14,156 nucleotides of DNA from Verrucomicrobiales bacterium (GCA_002705125.1 PAHQ01000096.1:1-14156), one strand, 5' to 3'; shown: positions 1 through 6,781, numbered from the stretch's first letter. The notes: generated by a model from the sequence alone, not told the origin. Made by a program: numbers and translations.

Positions 1-255
1 ATTAATTCTGCTTGGAGATGCATCTATGACTTCGATTAAATCTGCTTCACTGTGATTTTTGTGATTACGAAAAATACGAGCTTTTACTTTTTCGCCAGGA
101 ATACAAAAAGGTATAAGAATTACCCAGTTCTTTTCATCTCTTCCTACACCTTGTCCTGTATTTGTCAGATTTGAAATATTAATGATAGTCTCCTCATGGT
201 AATTATATGGTCCTGATCGAAACCCTTTAGGAGCTGTTATGCTTTCGTTTGGCAT
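1..255 (-). CDS. RNA (uracil-C5) methyltransferase, N-terminal TRAM domain (partial, runs off the left edge)
   Basis: Reading the minus strand from ATG at 255 gives 85 uninterrupted codons up to the window edge, so only the N-terminus is present. Residues about 21-83 look like a TRAM domain, the RNA-binding beta-barrel at the front of TrmA/RlmC/RlmD-type enzymes. Visible marks are the TNTGQGVGRD stretch (31-40), the IPFCIPGEKVKARI stretch (48-61) and the closing DASPSR (78-83), where family members usually have a 'PSP-R' sequence. These enzymes use S-adenosylmethionine to methylate C5 of a uridine in 23S rRNA or tRNA. The catalytic domain and any Fe-S cysteine cluster lie outside the window, so the exact target (tRNA U54, or 23S U747/U1939) cannot be chosen. 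The gene is divergent from the small protein at 352. A perfect TATAAT sits 9 bases before the ATG and there is no Shine-Dalgarno sequence. Confidence 0.82.
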   Translation of the reverse strand, partial: MPNESITAPKGFRSGPYNYHEETIINISNLTNTGQGVGRDEKNWVILIPFCIPGEKVKARIFRNHKNHSEADLIEVIDASPSRIN

Positions 256-264
256 GAAATGTTG

Positions 265-270
265 ATTATA
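265..270 (-). promoter_or_regulatory. Candidate -10 box for the TRAM methyltransferase gene
   Basis: The minus strand reads TATAAT here (270 to 265), a perfect -10 hexamer, followed by 9 bases and then ATG at 255. With usual spacing transcription would start around 258, leaving a leader of roughly 0-4 bases. I see no good -35 hexamer 16-18 bases upstream. The assignment is by eye. Confidence 0.45.
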
Positions 271-351
271 TGATCAGATGATTCTTTTTTGTTGAGTGAT
301 TAATTTGATGTTTTGTAGGGTGAGTCTAAATGTATATGAAATAATTGTGTT

Positions 352-732
352 GTGATCTATTTTCCTAAATATTTTTACCTTATAATGGCTATATGTTCGG
401 TTGTTTCCTTTGGGATTCTAGTTTTTTTCGCAAAGCGTCATCGTAATCCCCGATTAAGGCCTAGAAGAGGTGAGGTTATTTTAGTTGGGATTATACTTTT
501 TATGGGATCAGGATTTTTTTCTCATTTTACCTCAGAGTTGCTAAGTACAGATTTTGACGAAGAGAGACTTAAAAATAATATGAGGGCCTCCCAAGTTAGG
601 GGGTTAAGTGATCCTACCGGATCTGGTGTGAGAAGAGATCGAATCAATGATTTACGAGACTCTACAAATGATCTTAATGGAGATTTATCTACAGAAAGTC
701 CGGATGAATTTATTGATTCATTGGAAGATTAG
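352..732 (+). CDS. Small two-TM membrane protein of unknown function
   Basis: A 126-aa reading frame that I do not recognise as a named family. Two hydrophobic segments are visible, about residues 8-27 and 41-58. They are joined by a strongly basic loop (28-40, rich in Arg/Lys, with RLRPRRGE), so by the positive-inside rule the loop is cytoplasmic and both ends face outward. Residues 65-126 are polar and acidic, with many Asp, Asn, Ser and Arg and no hydrophobic core, probably a flexible tail. The start is uncertain: GTG at 352 is the first possible codon, while ATG at 385 (residue 12) would cut into the first membrane segment, so GTG fits better. No ribosome binding site is seen. The stop overlaps by 4 bases the stop of the opposing DUF58 gene. 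Coding potential is plausible but not proven by homology. Confidence 0.6.
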   Translation: MIYFPKYFYLIMAICSVVSFGILVFFAKRHRNPRLRPRRGEVILVGIILFMGSGFFSHFTSELLSTDFDEERLKNNMRASQVRGLSDPTGSGVRRDRINDLRDSTNDLNGDLSTESPDEFIDSLED

Positions 733-1619
733 TGGCGTCTTGATTTCAATCGATTTTTGAAAAATGTCCTCAATGCTATTGAAGGGTCACAATTTTCATC
801 ATTCACAAATTTAACATGGTCAACATTGTTAATTTTAAAATCTGCTTCAAGGTTTCTTTGCCAATTATTTCTTTTTAAAAGGTAAGTATCCCTGATTGTT
901 TTATTACTCGTATTTATTAAGTAGGAATTGTTGTCTTCTGGGTTTTTTAAATAAACTTTTCCTATGCTAGGAAATTCTAGCTCAGCTGGGTCTAAGGTTT
1001 GAAGGGCAATTAGATCATGTTTAAAAGAACATATTTTTAATTCCTGCTTGAAAGAAGGACATAAGAAATCAGAAATCAAAAAAATCATAGATCTTCTTTT
1101 TTGGCGACCTAGGATGAATCTTAAAACCTTTCCAGGACTGCTAACATTAGATATAATTTCATGAGATAGAACTTCTCTAAGAAGGCTCATGGCGTGTCCC
1201 TTGCCCTTTTTAGGTTCAGTGAAATGTTCTATTTTGTTAGTATATAAAATTAAGCCTATTTTATCACCATTTTTTGATGCGCTTAATGCAATAATTGAAA
1301 AAATAAGAGCAGCCAGATCATGTCTGCTTTGAAGTATGCTTCCATAATTTGATGAACGGCTTACATCAATAGCAATATAAATATTGAGTTCACGCTGTTC
1401 GACAAACTGTTTTACGTAAGGTTCACCGGTTCTAGCAGTTGTGTTCCAGTCAATGGAGCGGACTTCGTCTCCGTGTATGTATTCTCTTAAGTCATGAAAA
1501 TCAATTCCTCGGCCACGAAAATTAGTTGAGTACTCTCCATTTAAGTTGTCATCAATTACCCCTTTTGCTCGAAGTTCAATTTTTTTGGATTTTTTAATTA
1601 ATTCTTCAAGATTTGTCAT
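729..1619 (-). CDS. DUF58 domain protein, MoxR partner
   Basis: A 296-aa soluble protein of the DUF58 family, full length for the short form. The family signature runs through residues 36-72: RGIDFHDLREY, then GDEVRSIDWN, then the T-G-E-P-Y-V-K-Q-F block. A von Willebrand A-like fold follows, with a DVSRS motif (85-89) matching the DxSxS metal-binding (MIDAS) pattern. DUF58 proteins occur next to MoxR AAA+ ATPases and are thought to be adaptors or substrates of chaperone-like activity, often linked to envelope or metal-insertion functions. The precise role here is unknown. It lies one base downstream of the MoxR gene (stop TAG, one G, ATG), so translation is probably coupled. The BatA/BatB/TPR genes that often follow are missing: the next gene is convergent and overlaps by 4 bases. 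The family call is secure, the function is not. Confidence 0.92.
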   Translation of the reverse strand: MTNLEELIKKSKKIELRAKGVIDDNLNGEYSTNFRGRGIDFHDLREYIHGDEVRSIDWNTTARTGEPYVKQFVEQRELNIYIAIDVSRSSNYGSILQSRHDLAALIFSIIALSASKNGDKIGLILYTNKIEHFTEPKKGKGHAMSLLREVLSHEIISNVSSPGKVLRFILGRQKRRSMIFLISDFLCPSFKQELKICSFKHDLIALQTLDPAELEFPSIGKVYLKNPEDNNSYLINTSNKTIRDTYLLKRNNWQRNLEADFKINNVDHVKFVNDENCDPSIALRTFFKNRLKSRRH

Positions 1620-1620
1620 C

Positions 1621-2607
1621 CTACGGCACTTTAACGGTGTTCAGAATGTCATCTATCACTGATTCTGTTGTTATTTCCTCGGCTTCGGCTTCATAGGTTA
1701 ACAAAATTCTATGTCTTAGAATGTCATGAGCAACTCTCTTAACGTCATTAGGTATGACGTAACTTCTTCCATTTATAAATGCGATAGCCTTCGAAGCGAG
1801 TATCAAATTAATCGTAGCTCTTGGAGAAGCGCCACATCTTATCATATGATTCAAATTAGAATTAGTCTCAGGATTTCTTGTGCTAACGACTAATGACACA
1901 ATATAATCTTTAATGGTCTCCTCTACATGTATTAAGTCAATTGCTTCTCTAGATTTAGAAATATCTTGCTTTGATATAACCTTAGTTGTTCTAATGTTAC
2001 TAGCAGTTGTTCCCATCAAATTAAGAATTTCCCGCTCTTCGTCACGATTTGGATAATTTACTATTACTTTTAGTAAAAATCTGTCCAATTGGGCTTCTGG
2101 AAGCTGATAAGTCCCTTCCTGATCAAGTGGATTTTGTGTTGCCATAACTAGGAAGGGGTCAGGCAAATCATATGTCGTTTCACCTATGGTTACTTGCTTT
2201 TCCTGCATTGATTCGAGTAAAGCGCTTTGAACTTTAGCCGGGGCTCTATTGATTTCATCAGCGAGCAGCAGGTTAGTAAACACTGGACCAAGTTTTGGTT
2301 TAAACTCTCCTAATTGTTGGTTGTAAATCATCGTTCCAACAACGTCAGCGGGTAATAGATCAGGAGTAAATTGAATTCTTTTAAAGTCCACTCCAATACA
2401 GCCTGCAAGTGCATTTACGGTTAATGTTTTTGCTAGTCCAGGAACCCCTTCGATGAGAAGGTGCCCTCGAGTTAAAAGGCCAACAATCAAGCTTTCAACT
2501 AATGAATCTTGACCAATTAAAACCTTGGACATTTCACTTTTTAAGGGTGTTATCCAAGTAGAAGAATTTTCTACAATTTCTTTTATTTCTCTATCATCAG
2601 ATGGCAT
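1621..2607 (-). CDS. MoxR-family AAA+ ATPase
   Basis: A 328-aa AAA+ ATPase with all core motifs. Walker A is GVPGLAKT (54-61) and Walker B is LLLADEIN (113-120), followed at once by RAPAKVQSALLE, which is typical of the MoxR family. Sensor 1 is ATQNP (156-160), and LPEAQLDRF (169-177) holds the arginine-finger region. The C-terminal third is the helical lid. MoxR ATPases form hexameric rings and are believed to act as chaperones that remodel or insert metal into partner proteins, commonly together with vWA/DUF58 proteins. The partner here is the gene one base downstream. The length is normal. It starts 43 bases after the membrane-protein gene, and the start ATG at 2607 has no Shine-Dalgarno sequence upstream. 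The substrate is unknown. Confidence 0.96.
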   Translation of the reverse strand: MPSDDREIKEIVENSSTWITPLKSEMSKVLIGQDSLVESLIVGLLTRGHLLIEGVPGLAKTLTVNALAGCIGVDFKRIQFTPDLLPADVVGTMIYNQQLGEFKPKLGPVFTNLLLADEINRAPAKVQSALLESMQEKQVTIGETTYDLPDPFLVMATQNPLDQEGTYQLPEAQLDRFLLKVIVNYPNRDEEREILNLMGTTASNIRTTKVISKQDISKSREAIDLIHVEETIKDYIVSLVVSTRNPETNSNLNHMIRCGASPRATINLILASKAIAFINGRSYVIPNDVKRVAHDILRHRILLTYEAEAEEITTESVIDDILNTVKVP

Positions 2608-2650
2608 ATTGAATCAGGATATGCTGTAAATAATGAGCATGTGCAAGTTA

Positions 2651-3889
2651 TTATGTTGGCGCGACTTCTATATTTTCTTCGAATCTGTTTTTAACTTTAT
2701 TTTCCCATATATAACGGCTGAAAAGAACTTTAATAGCTGCGGTTAATGGTACTGCAAGAAGTGCACCAAGAATGCCGCCAATAAGTACAGACCAGCATAA
2801 TACAGAAAATATCACGGTAAGAGGGTGTAACCCAACTGACTCACCAACAATTTTCGGTTGTATAAAAAACCCGTCAAATTGCTGTACTAAAATAAATACT
2901 ATAAGAACAACTAGTGGAGTTGGACCTCCAACTTGTGCAGTAGCAATTAACAATGCTGGTATTGCCGTAAGAATGAACCCAACGAATGGAATTATTCCAA
3001 GAACTGCTAGTGAAACGCCTATCACTAATGCATAATCTAATCCAAGTAGCATTAAGATAATTCCAGTTAGGGCGCCATCAATTATACTGACAAGAACCTG
3101 TCCCCTAAAATATGCGACTATGTAACCATTTATCTCTTTAATTACACTGACTATTTCGTCTTTGAGTGATGAGTCTTTTAAGGGTAGGTATTTATCCCAA
3201 TTTCTTTCAATGAATGCTGAGTCTCTAAGAAAAAAGAATAGATATACAGGTACCAAAAACAATCCAACTGCGTATCCAATCACTCCTAGAAACCCATTAG
3301 CTGTTTTTCCTAAAAACCCTAATGCTTTCTTACCGGTCTCTGGATTTTTAACCCAACTAACCATCTTATCCCAAAGTATATTCTTATTACTTTCTATAGA
3401 TGCTTGATCATTTTCTGAATCGGCTTCATTTTCTAAAGAGTCTGTAAAGGACACCAGAAAATTGCTGAATTTTGAAATTTCTTTTTGGGATTTGTCGATT
3501 ATTGAAGCTCTATTATCAACAAGTTGAGCCAACTGCTTTGAGGCAGGAATTAAAACTGCTAGAGCAAGGATTCCCGAAATTATGACTAGTATTGAATAGA
3601 TTAAAACGATCGCTTTCGTTCGAGAAAGGTTGCGATCTTTGAGCCACTTTTTCCTAACGCTATGTACAACCGGAGAAAGTAAATAAGAAAGAATTGCAGC
3701 AATAGCTACTGGAACAAGTACGGGCTGTAATAAGTTAAGAAATTTTCCGAGGATAATAATCGTGCTTACGATTAAAATTATAATCACAGTGATTGAAACT
3801 CCTGTTATTGCTTTCCATAAGATGGACTTTTGGAATTGAGAAGGGATTGTGTGAGAATCTTCCTGTCCCTCTTGGAATTCTTTGTTCAT
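2651..3889 (-). CDS. AI-2E / PerM family membrane transporter
   Basis: A 412-aa polytopic membrane protein of the AI-2E (PerM, DUF20/UPF0118) family. There is a paired hydrophobic stretch near the N-terminus (28-73), another at 93-115, a long soluble section (about 116-190) rich in acidic and polar residues, then several membrane segments (197-221, 264-320, 325-336, 357-390). Family marks are YFRGQ (260-264), IPFVG (300-304), QQFDGFFIQPKIVG (336-349), VGLHPL (352-357) and GALLAVPL (375-382). Members have been proposed to export autoinducer-2 or other small solutes, or to work as ion antiporters. The substrate cannot be told from sequence. It lies between thiS and moxR on the same strand, with 45- and 43-base gaps, so it may share their transcript, but no functional link to thiamine is evident. 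An AT-only inverted repeat lies just before its start. Confidence 0.92.
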   Translation of the reverse strand: MNKEFQEGQEDSHTIPSQFQKSILWKAITGVSITVIIILIVSTIIILGKFLNLLQPVLVPVAIAAILSYLLSPVVHSVRKKWLKDRNLSRTKAIVLIYSILVIISGILALAVLIPASKQLAQLVDNRASIIDKSQKEISKFSNFLVSFTDSLENEADSENDQASIESNKNILWDKMVSWVKNPETGKKALGFLGKTANGFLGVIGYAVGLFLVPVYLFFFLRDSAFIERNWDKYLPLKDSSLKDEIVSVIKEINGYIVAYFRGQVLVSIIDGALTGIILMLLGLDYALVIGVSLAVLGIIPFVGFILTAIPALLIATAQVGGPTPLVVLIVFILVQQFDGFFIQPKIVGESVGLHPLTVIFSVLCWSVLIGGILGALLAVPLTAAIKVLFSRYIWENKVKNRFEENIEVAPT

Positions 3890-3892
3890 TCT

Positions 3893-3924
3893 TTTTATTT
3901 AACCATAGTCATCATTAAATAAAA
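3893..3924. repeat. AT-only inverted repeat between thiS and the PerM-type gene
   Basis: TTTTATTTAA (3893-3902) is perfectly complementary to TTAAATAAAA (3915-3924), with a 12-base spacer. In the minus-strand transcript this would form a 10-bp all-A/U hairpin in the thiS to PerM gap, ending 3 bases before the ATG at 3889. It could be a weak intercistronic structure affecting translation or mRNA ends, or a chance product of AT richness. It lacks the GC stem of a strong terminator. Confidence 0.4.
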
Positions 3925-3934
3925 GAGATTAATT

Positions 3935-4138
3935 CTACCCACCAGCAGCTATTTGAACTATTTCAATAATATCTCCATCAGTAATAAAGGTCTCAGAGTG
4001 ATCCTTTTTTTTTAGAGCCACTTTGTTTAATTCAACAATTGTTAGAGAACTACTGAGTTCAAGTTGTTTTAAAAGGTTCTTAACGCTTAAGCGTTCAAGG
4101 TATTTATCTGTCGTCTCGCCATTTATGGTAATAGTCAT
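3935..4138 (-). CDS. thiS: Sulfur carrier protein ThiS
   Basis: A 67-aa ubiquitin-like beta-grasp protein ending in the diagnostic Gly-Gly (66-67, within QIAAGG). In this family the C-terminal glycine is adenylated by ThiF, converted to a thiocarboxylate, and donates sulfur to ThiG for making the thiazole ring of thiamine. The start MTITINGE and the DGDIIEIVQ block (53-61) fit ThiS. MoaD has a similar fold, but the position 15 bases downstream of thiH settles it as ThiS. The length is normal. No Shine-Dalgarno sequence is seen, and translation may be coupled to thiH. thiG, the usual next gene, is absent from this window. Confidence 0.93.
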   Translation of the reverse strand: MTITINGETTDKYLERLSVKNLLKQLELSSSLTIVELNKVALKKKDHSETFITDGDIIEIVQIAAGG

Positions 4139-4153
4139 AACTAGGGTTTTAAT

Positions 4154-5290
4154 CTAAGAGCTTAATATCGCAGTATCCCAATCTTTCCATACAGGATCGA
4201 GACCTTTTGATTTAAGCATTTTGCAAACCTCAGCAGGTGAACGTTCATCATTGATCTCAAATTGCTCAGTAGCAGTTTGTGAAGAACATGGTTTCATTTC
4301 TGATGCTTCATTAATTTCAATTCTTCGCCCGCCAACAGTATAGTGAAGGTCATCTTTTCCTTCTCCTGTGTAGCCACCTGGTTCGGTGTGACTTCCTGCA
4401 CTAATCGTCGTAATACCAATATTGACTAAATTATTCCGGAATATTTCTTTCTCTCTTGTGCTTAAAACGATTCCTACATCTGGAAAGCATATACGGAATG
4501 CACATACGAGCTGAACGAAGTCCCTATCATTAAGTGAGTGTTCAGGATTGAATTGACCGGCAGCTGGGCGAATTCTAGGAAAACTCACGGTGTAATTTGC
4601 TTTCCAGCAAACTCTCTGAAGGTAATCAAGATGAGCTGCTAATGAAAGGGCTTCCTTTTTCCATTCGCTTAGTCCAAAAAGAGCTCCAATACCAATTCTC
4701 CTAAAGCCTGCATTGTAAGCCCTTTCAGGACACTCTAATCTCCAATTGAAATTTTTCTTTGGTCCACTTGTATGTAGATTCTTATAGCTTTTTCTATTAT
4801 AAGTTTCTTGGTATACAACAAGTGCTTCACAGCCTGCGTTAACTAAACTTATATATTCAGGTTCCTTCATAGGAGCAATCTCAAGAGCAATGGAAGGGAA
4901 TAAATCCTTTATTGCGAATATGCATTCTTCAATGTAACCACTTGAAACAAATTTAGGGTGTTCCCCAGCGACTAATAGAATGCTACGGAATCCTTGACTA
5001 TGAAGATGTTTAGCTTCCGAAAGAACCTGATCTACAGTCAAAGTTACCCTTAATATGGGATTGTCTCTTGAAAATCCACAATATGTGCAATTGTTTACGC
5101 ATTCATTAGAAAGGTAAAGAGGGGCAAAAAGACGCATTGTTTTGCCGAAATTTTTTCTAGTAACTCTAGTTGATTCTGAGACAATGCTTTCCAAGTCACT
5201 CTTATTTAAAGGAGAAATAATTTGGATGAAATTTTCCAGTTTGGTATTAAGGCGATTAGATAGGTTATCGAATGTATCGACGAAGCTCAT
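4154..5290 (-). CDS. thiH: 2-iminoacetate synthase ThiH (radical SAM)
   Basis: A 378-aa radical SAM enzyme that splits tyrosine into p-cresol and dehydroglycine (2-iminoacetate), the glycine-derived piece of the thiamine thiazole. The [4Fe-4S] cluster motif CX3CX2C is present as C64, C68 and C71 in APLYLSNECVNNCTYCGF (56-73). Other ThiH marks follow: LLVAGEHP (95-102), VVYQETY (158-164), FNWRLECPERA (180-190), SFPRIRPAAG (236-245), LSTRE (276-280), and the closing GLDPVWKDWD (364-373). The length matches the family. Full-length similarity, including the C-terminus, separates it from CofH, HydG and BioB. It is the first gene of the minus-strand cluster. The upstream gap to the divergent gene is only 88 bases, contains no TPP riboswitch consensus, and holds a TATAAT box 9 bases before the ATG. 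Confidence 0.96.
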   Translation of the reverse strand: MSFVDTFDNLSNRLNTKLENFIQIISPLNKSDLESIVSESTRVTRKNFGKTMRLFAPLYLSNECVNNCTYCGFSRDNPILRVTLTVDQVLSEAKHLHSQGFRSILLVAGEHPKFVSSGYIEECIFAIKDLFPSIALEIAPMKEPEYISLVNAGCEALVVYQETYNRKSYKNLHTSGPKKNFNWRLECPERAYNAGFRRIGIGALFGLSEWKKEALSLAAHLDYLQRVCWKANYTVSFPRIRPAAGQFNPEHSLNDRDFVQLVCAFRICFPDVGIVLSTREKEIFRNNLVNIGITTISAGSHTEPGGYTGEGKDDLHYTVGGRRIEINEASEMKPCSSQTATEQFEINDERSPAEVCKMLKSKGLDPVWKDWDTAILSS

Positions 5291-5299
5291 TTTATTTTA

Positions 5300-5330
5300 A
5301 TTATAATACCTTGAGTTAATTGATATACAA
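5300..5330 (-). promoter_or_regulatory. Candidate thiH promoter
   Basis: On the minus strand, TTGTAT (5330-5325) is followed after 16 bases by TATTAT (5308-5303), which overlaps a perfect TATAAT (5305-5300). The TATAAT ends 9 bases before the thiH ATG (5290). With usual spacing, transcription would begin at about 5293-5296, giving almost no 5' leader. The second reading has a 19-base spacer to the -35. Confidence 0.45.
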
Positions 5331-5363
5331 GTGACTGAATGCTTGATTGAGTGAATACTTGAT
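5330..5363. repeat. Imperfect direct repeat in the thiH/5379 divergent promoter region
   Basis: AGTG(ACTG)AATGCTTGAT (5330-5347) and AGTGAATACTTGAT (5350-5363) match at 13 of 14 positions if a 4-base insertion is allowed. Further TTGA words occur at 5311 and 5320. The pair sits between two divergent genes and could be a regulator binding site, but it may be chance in AT-rich DNA. Confidence 0.25.
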
Positions 5364-5378
5364 ATTAACTAATCATAA

Positions 5379-6326
5379 GTGGAACAATCTGAACAGATCC
5401 TATGTAAAGTTGCTTTTTGGTATTATCGCCGGATGGCACTTATGTTTTTGTTGTTTGCTGGAGGAGGATTGTGGTTCTTTTATGACGGTCTTATTGGTTG
5501 GCCACAAAAGAACAAGATTCACATTGCGAAGATGGCATTTGAGGCTGGATCTGAAGGTGAAAGCTGGGAAAGTTTCAAGACGGATTTACCCAGTTTCGAA
5601 TTAGACCTTACGGATGAAGACATTCTCTTGATCCGTAGATCCCATAATGATGGCTCACTAAGAATGACTTGGGAAGAGTTCATGATTTCACCTGCTGGTA
5701 AAAGAGCCGTTTCTAATATGGATAATGAGAAGTTATCTGATGCATTTAATGCAGGTAAAGAAATTAATTATGAATGGGAAACTTTTGCATCCTTGAATGG
5801 TTACCCCATTAATAAAGAAGAAGCTTCAAAATCTGAAATAGAAATGAAGCAATTTGAAAGTATGTATACTGCGTTCAATGCGCCTTCCCTTAAAAGAGAG
5901 TGGTCTCTTTATGGGTATTTATCTGGCAATAAAGGATGGAACACTAAGGACCCAAAGTTTCATGACAAAGGAGAAATAACTGCGCAAATTGTTATTGGGT
6001 CAATTCTTTTGAGTGGTTCATTCTTTGTTTTAGTTATGACTTTAATTAACCGAGGAAGAACACTGCTTTCTAATAGCGACTCATTGGTTTCTGAGACAGG
6101 TGTAGAGGTTACCTTTGATTCTATATTTAGGATTGATTCTCGTAAATGGGATAAGAAAGGTTTAGCGTATTTGTATTTTAAAGATGAAAATAGCAGTGTT
6201 AAAAAACTGGTCATTGATGATCTCAAATATAAAGGTTCAGATGCTATACTTGATAGGATTAAAGATCAGTTCACTGGTGAATTATTAGAAAGTTATTCCG
6301 ATGAATCAAAGTCTGCCGAAAATTAG
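5379..6326 (+). CDS. Two-TM protein with periodic W-E-x-F motifs, function unknown
   Basis: A 315-aa protein without a family I can name. TM1 is about residues 18-36, preceded by YYRR. TM2 is about 203-223, followed by NRGRT. The positive-inside rule therefore puts both termini in the cytoplasm and residues 37-200 outside the membrane. The outer part holds a recurring tryptophan motif: WESF (63-66), WEEF (98-101), WETF (133-136) and WSLY (175-178), at 35, 35 and 42 residue steps, which suggests three or four small helical repeats. The third, WETFASLNGYP, looks like a 'W-xx-A-xxx-G-[WY]-P' unit. The cytoplasmic tail (230-300) has alternating hydrophobic residues (VEVTFDSIFRID, AYLYFK) and resembles a small beta domain, perhaps PH-like. 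GTG at 5379 follows an in-frame stop, so it is the earliest start; ATG at 5433 (residue 19) is the alternative. No ribosome binding site is visible. Confidence 0.75.
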   Translation: MEQSEQILCKVAFWYYRRMALMFLLFAGGGLWFFYDGLIGWPQKNKIHIAKMAFEAGSEGESWESFKTDLPSFELDLTDEDILLIRRSHNDGSLRMTWEEFMISPAGKRAVSNMDNEKLSDAFNAGKEINYEWETFASLNGYPINKEEASKSEIEMKQFESMYTAFNAPSLKREWSLYGYLSGNKGWNTKDPKFHDKGEITAQIVIGSILLSGSFFVLVMTLINRGRTLLSNSDSLVSETGVEVTFDSIFRIDSRKWDKKGLAYLYFKDENSSVKKLVIDDLKYKGSDAILDRIKDQFTGELLESYSDESKSAEN

Positions 6327-6404
6327 GGGAATAAATTTTTAATAAAAGATTTAAATTTGGAATTAATTTTAAAAAAACCAATAACTTCTATTAAATAATT
6401 TGAT

Positions 6405-6410
6405 TATAAT
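6405..6410 (+). promoter_or_regulatory. Candidate -10 box of acpP
   Basis: A perfect TATAAT lies 49 bases before the acpP ATG, in an AT-rich gap of 133 bases (6327-6459). Transcription would start near 6417 and give a leader of about 43 bases. No good -35 hexamer is seen at 16-18 bases upstream. The surrounding A/T tracts (6340-6400) could act as an upstream element. Confidence 0.45.
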
Positions 6411-6459
6411 AGTATCAGCGATTATAAAAAATAACTTAACAAAACCAAAGTAAAATTTT

Positions 6460-6699
6460 ATGGCAAGCGTTGAAGAAAAAGTTAAAGATATAATAGTTAC
6501 AGAGCTAGGAACCTCTCCAGATAAGGTAGTGCCAGAGGCAAAATTTGTTGAAGATCTTGGTGCTGATTCATTGGATACAGTAGAACTTGTTATGGCATTT
6601 GAGGAAGAGTTCGGTATTGAAGTTCCTGAAGAGGAGACGGATAAACTTGTCAGCGTTGGTGCTGTAGTCAGTTACATTGAAGGTCTAAAAGGGGAGTAA
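6460..6699 (+). CDS. acpP: Acyl carrier protein
   Basis: A 79-aa acidic four-helix protein, the normal size for ACP. The phosphopantetheine attachment site is Ser37 in [15 protein letters not shown] (31-45), followed by the typical [13 protein letters not shown] recognition-helix region (47-59). Holo-ACP carries growing acyl chains as thioesters through type II fatty-acid synthesis in the cytoplasm. The pantothenate needed for its arm is made partly by panB in the same window. It has its own likely promoter and is followed by a hairpin, so it may be mainly monocistronic, as expected for a highly expressed gene. No Shine-Dalgarno sequence precedes the ATG (the upstream bases are AAAGTAAAATTTT). 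The usual fabD/fabG/fabF neighbours are not here. Confidence 0.97.
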   Translation: MASVEEKVKDIIVTELGTSPDKVVPEAKFVEDLGADSLDTVELVMAFEEEFGIEVPEEETDKLVSVGAVVSYIEGLKGE

Positions 6700-6735
6700 A
6701 TTTAACCTCTTTGTTAGTATCTGATTTCACCATAC

Positions 6736-6769
6736 TATGCTACATGAATTGTAGCATAATTTATTTTGT
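6736..6769 (+). terminator. Hairpin after acpP, probable terminator
   Basis: TATGCTACA (6736-6744) pairs perfectly with TGTAGCATA (6750-6758) around a 5-base loop TGAAT, followed by ATTTATTTTGT. The 9-bp stem and T-rich tail suit a weak Rho-independent terminator 36 bases after the acpP stop. The stem is only one-third GC and the T-run is interrupted, so partial read-through into the next genes is likely. Confidence 0.6.
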
Positions 6770-6774
6770 ATAAA
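6769..6774 (+). promoter_or_regulatory. Candidate -10 box directly before the 6782 gene
   Basis: TATAAA lies 7 bases before the ATG at 6782, just behind the acpP hairpin. If used, it would place the start of transcription at or within a base or two of the ATG. There is no convincing -35 hexamer, and the word could be chance in AT-rich DNA. Confidence 0.25.
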
Positions 6775-6781
6775 TTTCTCA

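Noticed and set aside
2772-3407. Plus-strand open frames inside the PerM-type gene (2772-3035 and 3162-3407)
   Set aside because: They lie opposite a well-conserved membrane protein and their translations lack recognisable features; they are antisense shadows.
5291-5378. TPP riboswitch upstream of thiH
   Set aside because: The gap is 88 bases, shorter than a typical aptamer plus expression platform, and no CTGAGA/ACCTGA-type THI-box words are present on the minus strand.
5347-5604. 85-codon plus-strand frame overlapping the start of the W-E-x-F protein
   Set aside because: It is out of frame with the longer gene, Cys/Arg-rich and ends inside it; the 315-aa frame has coherent TM segments and repeats.
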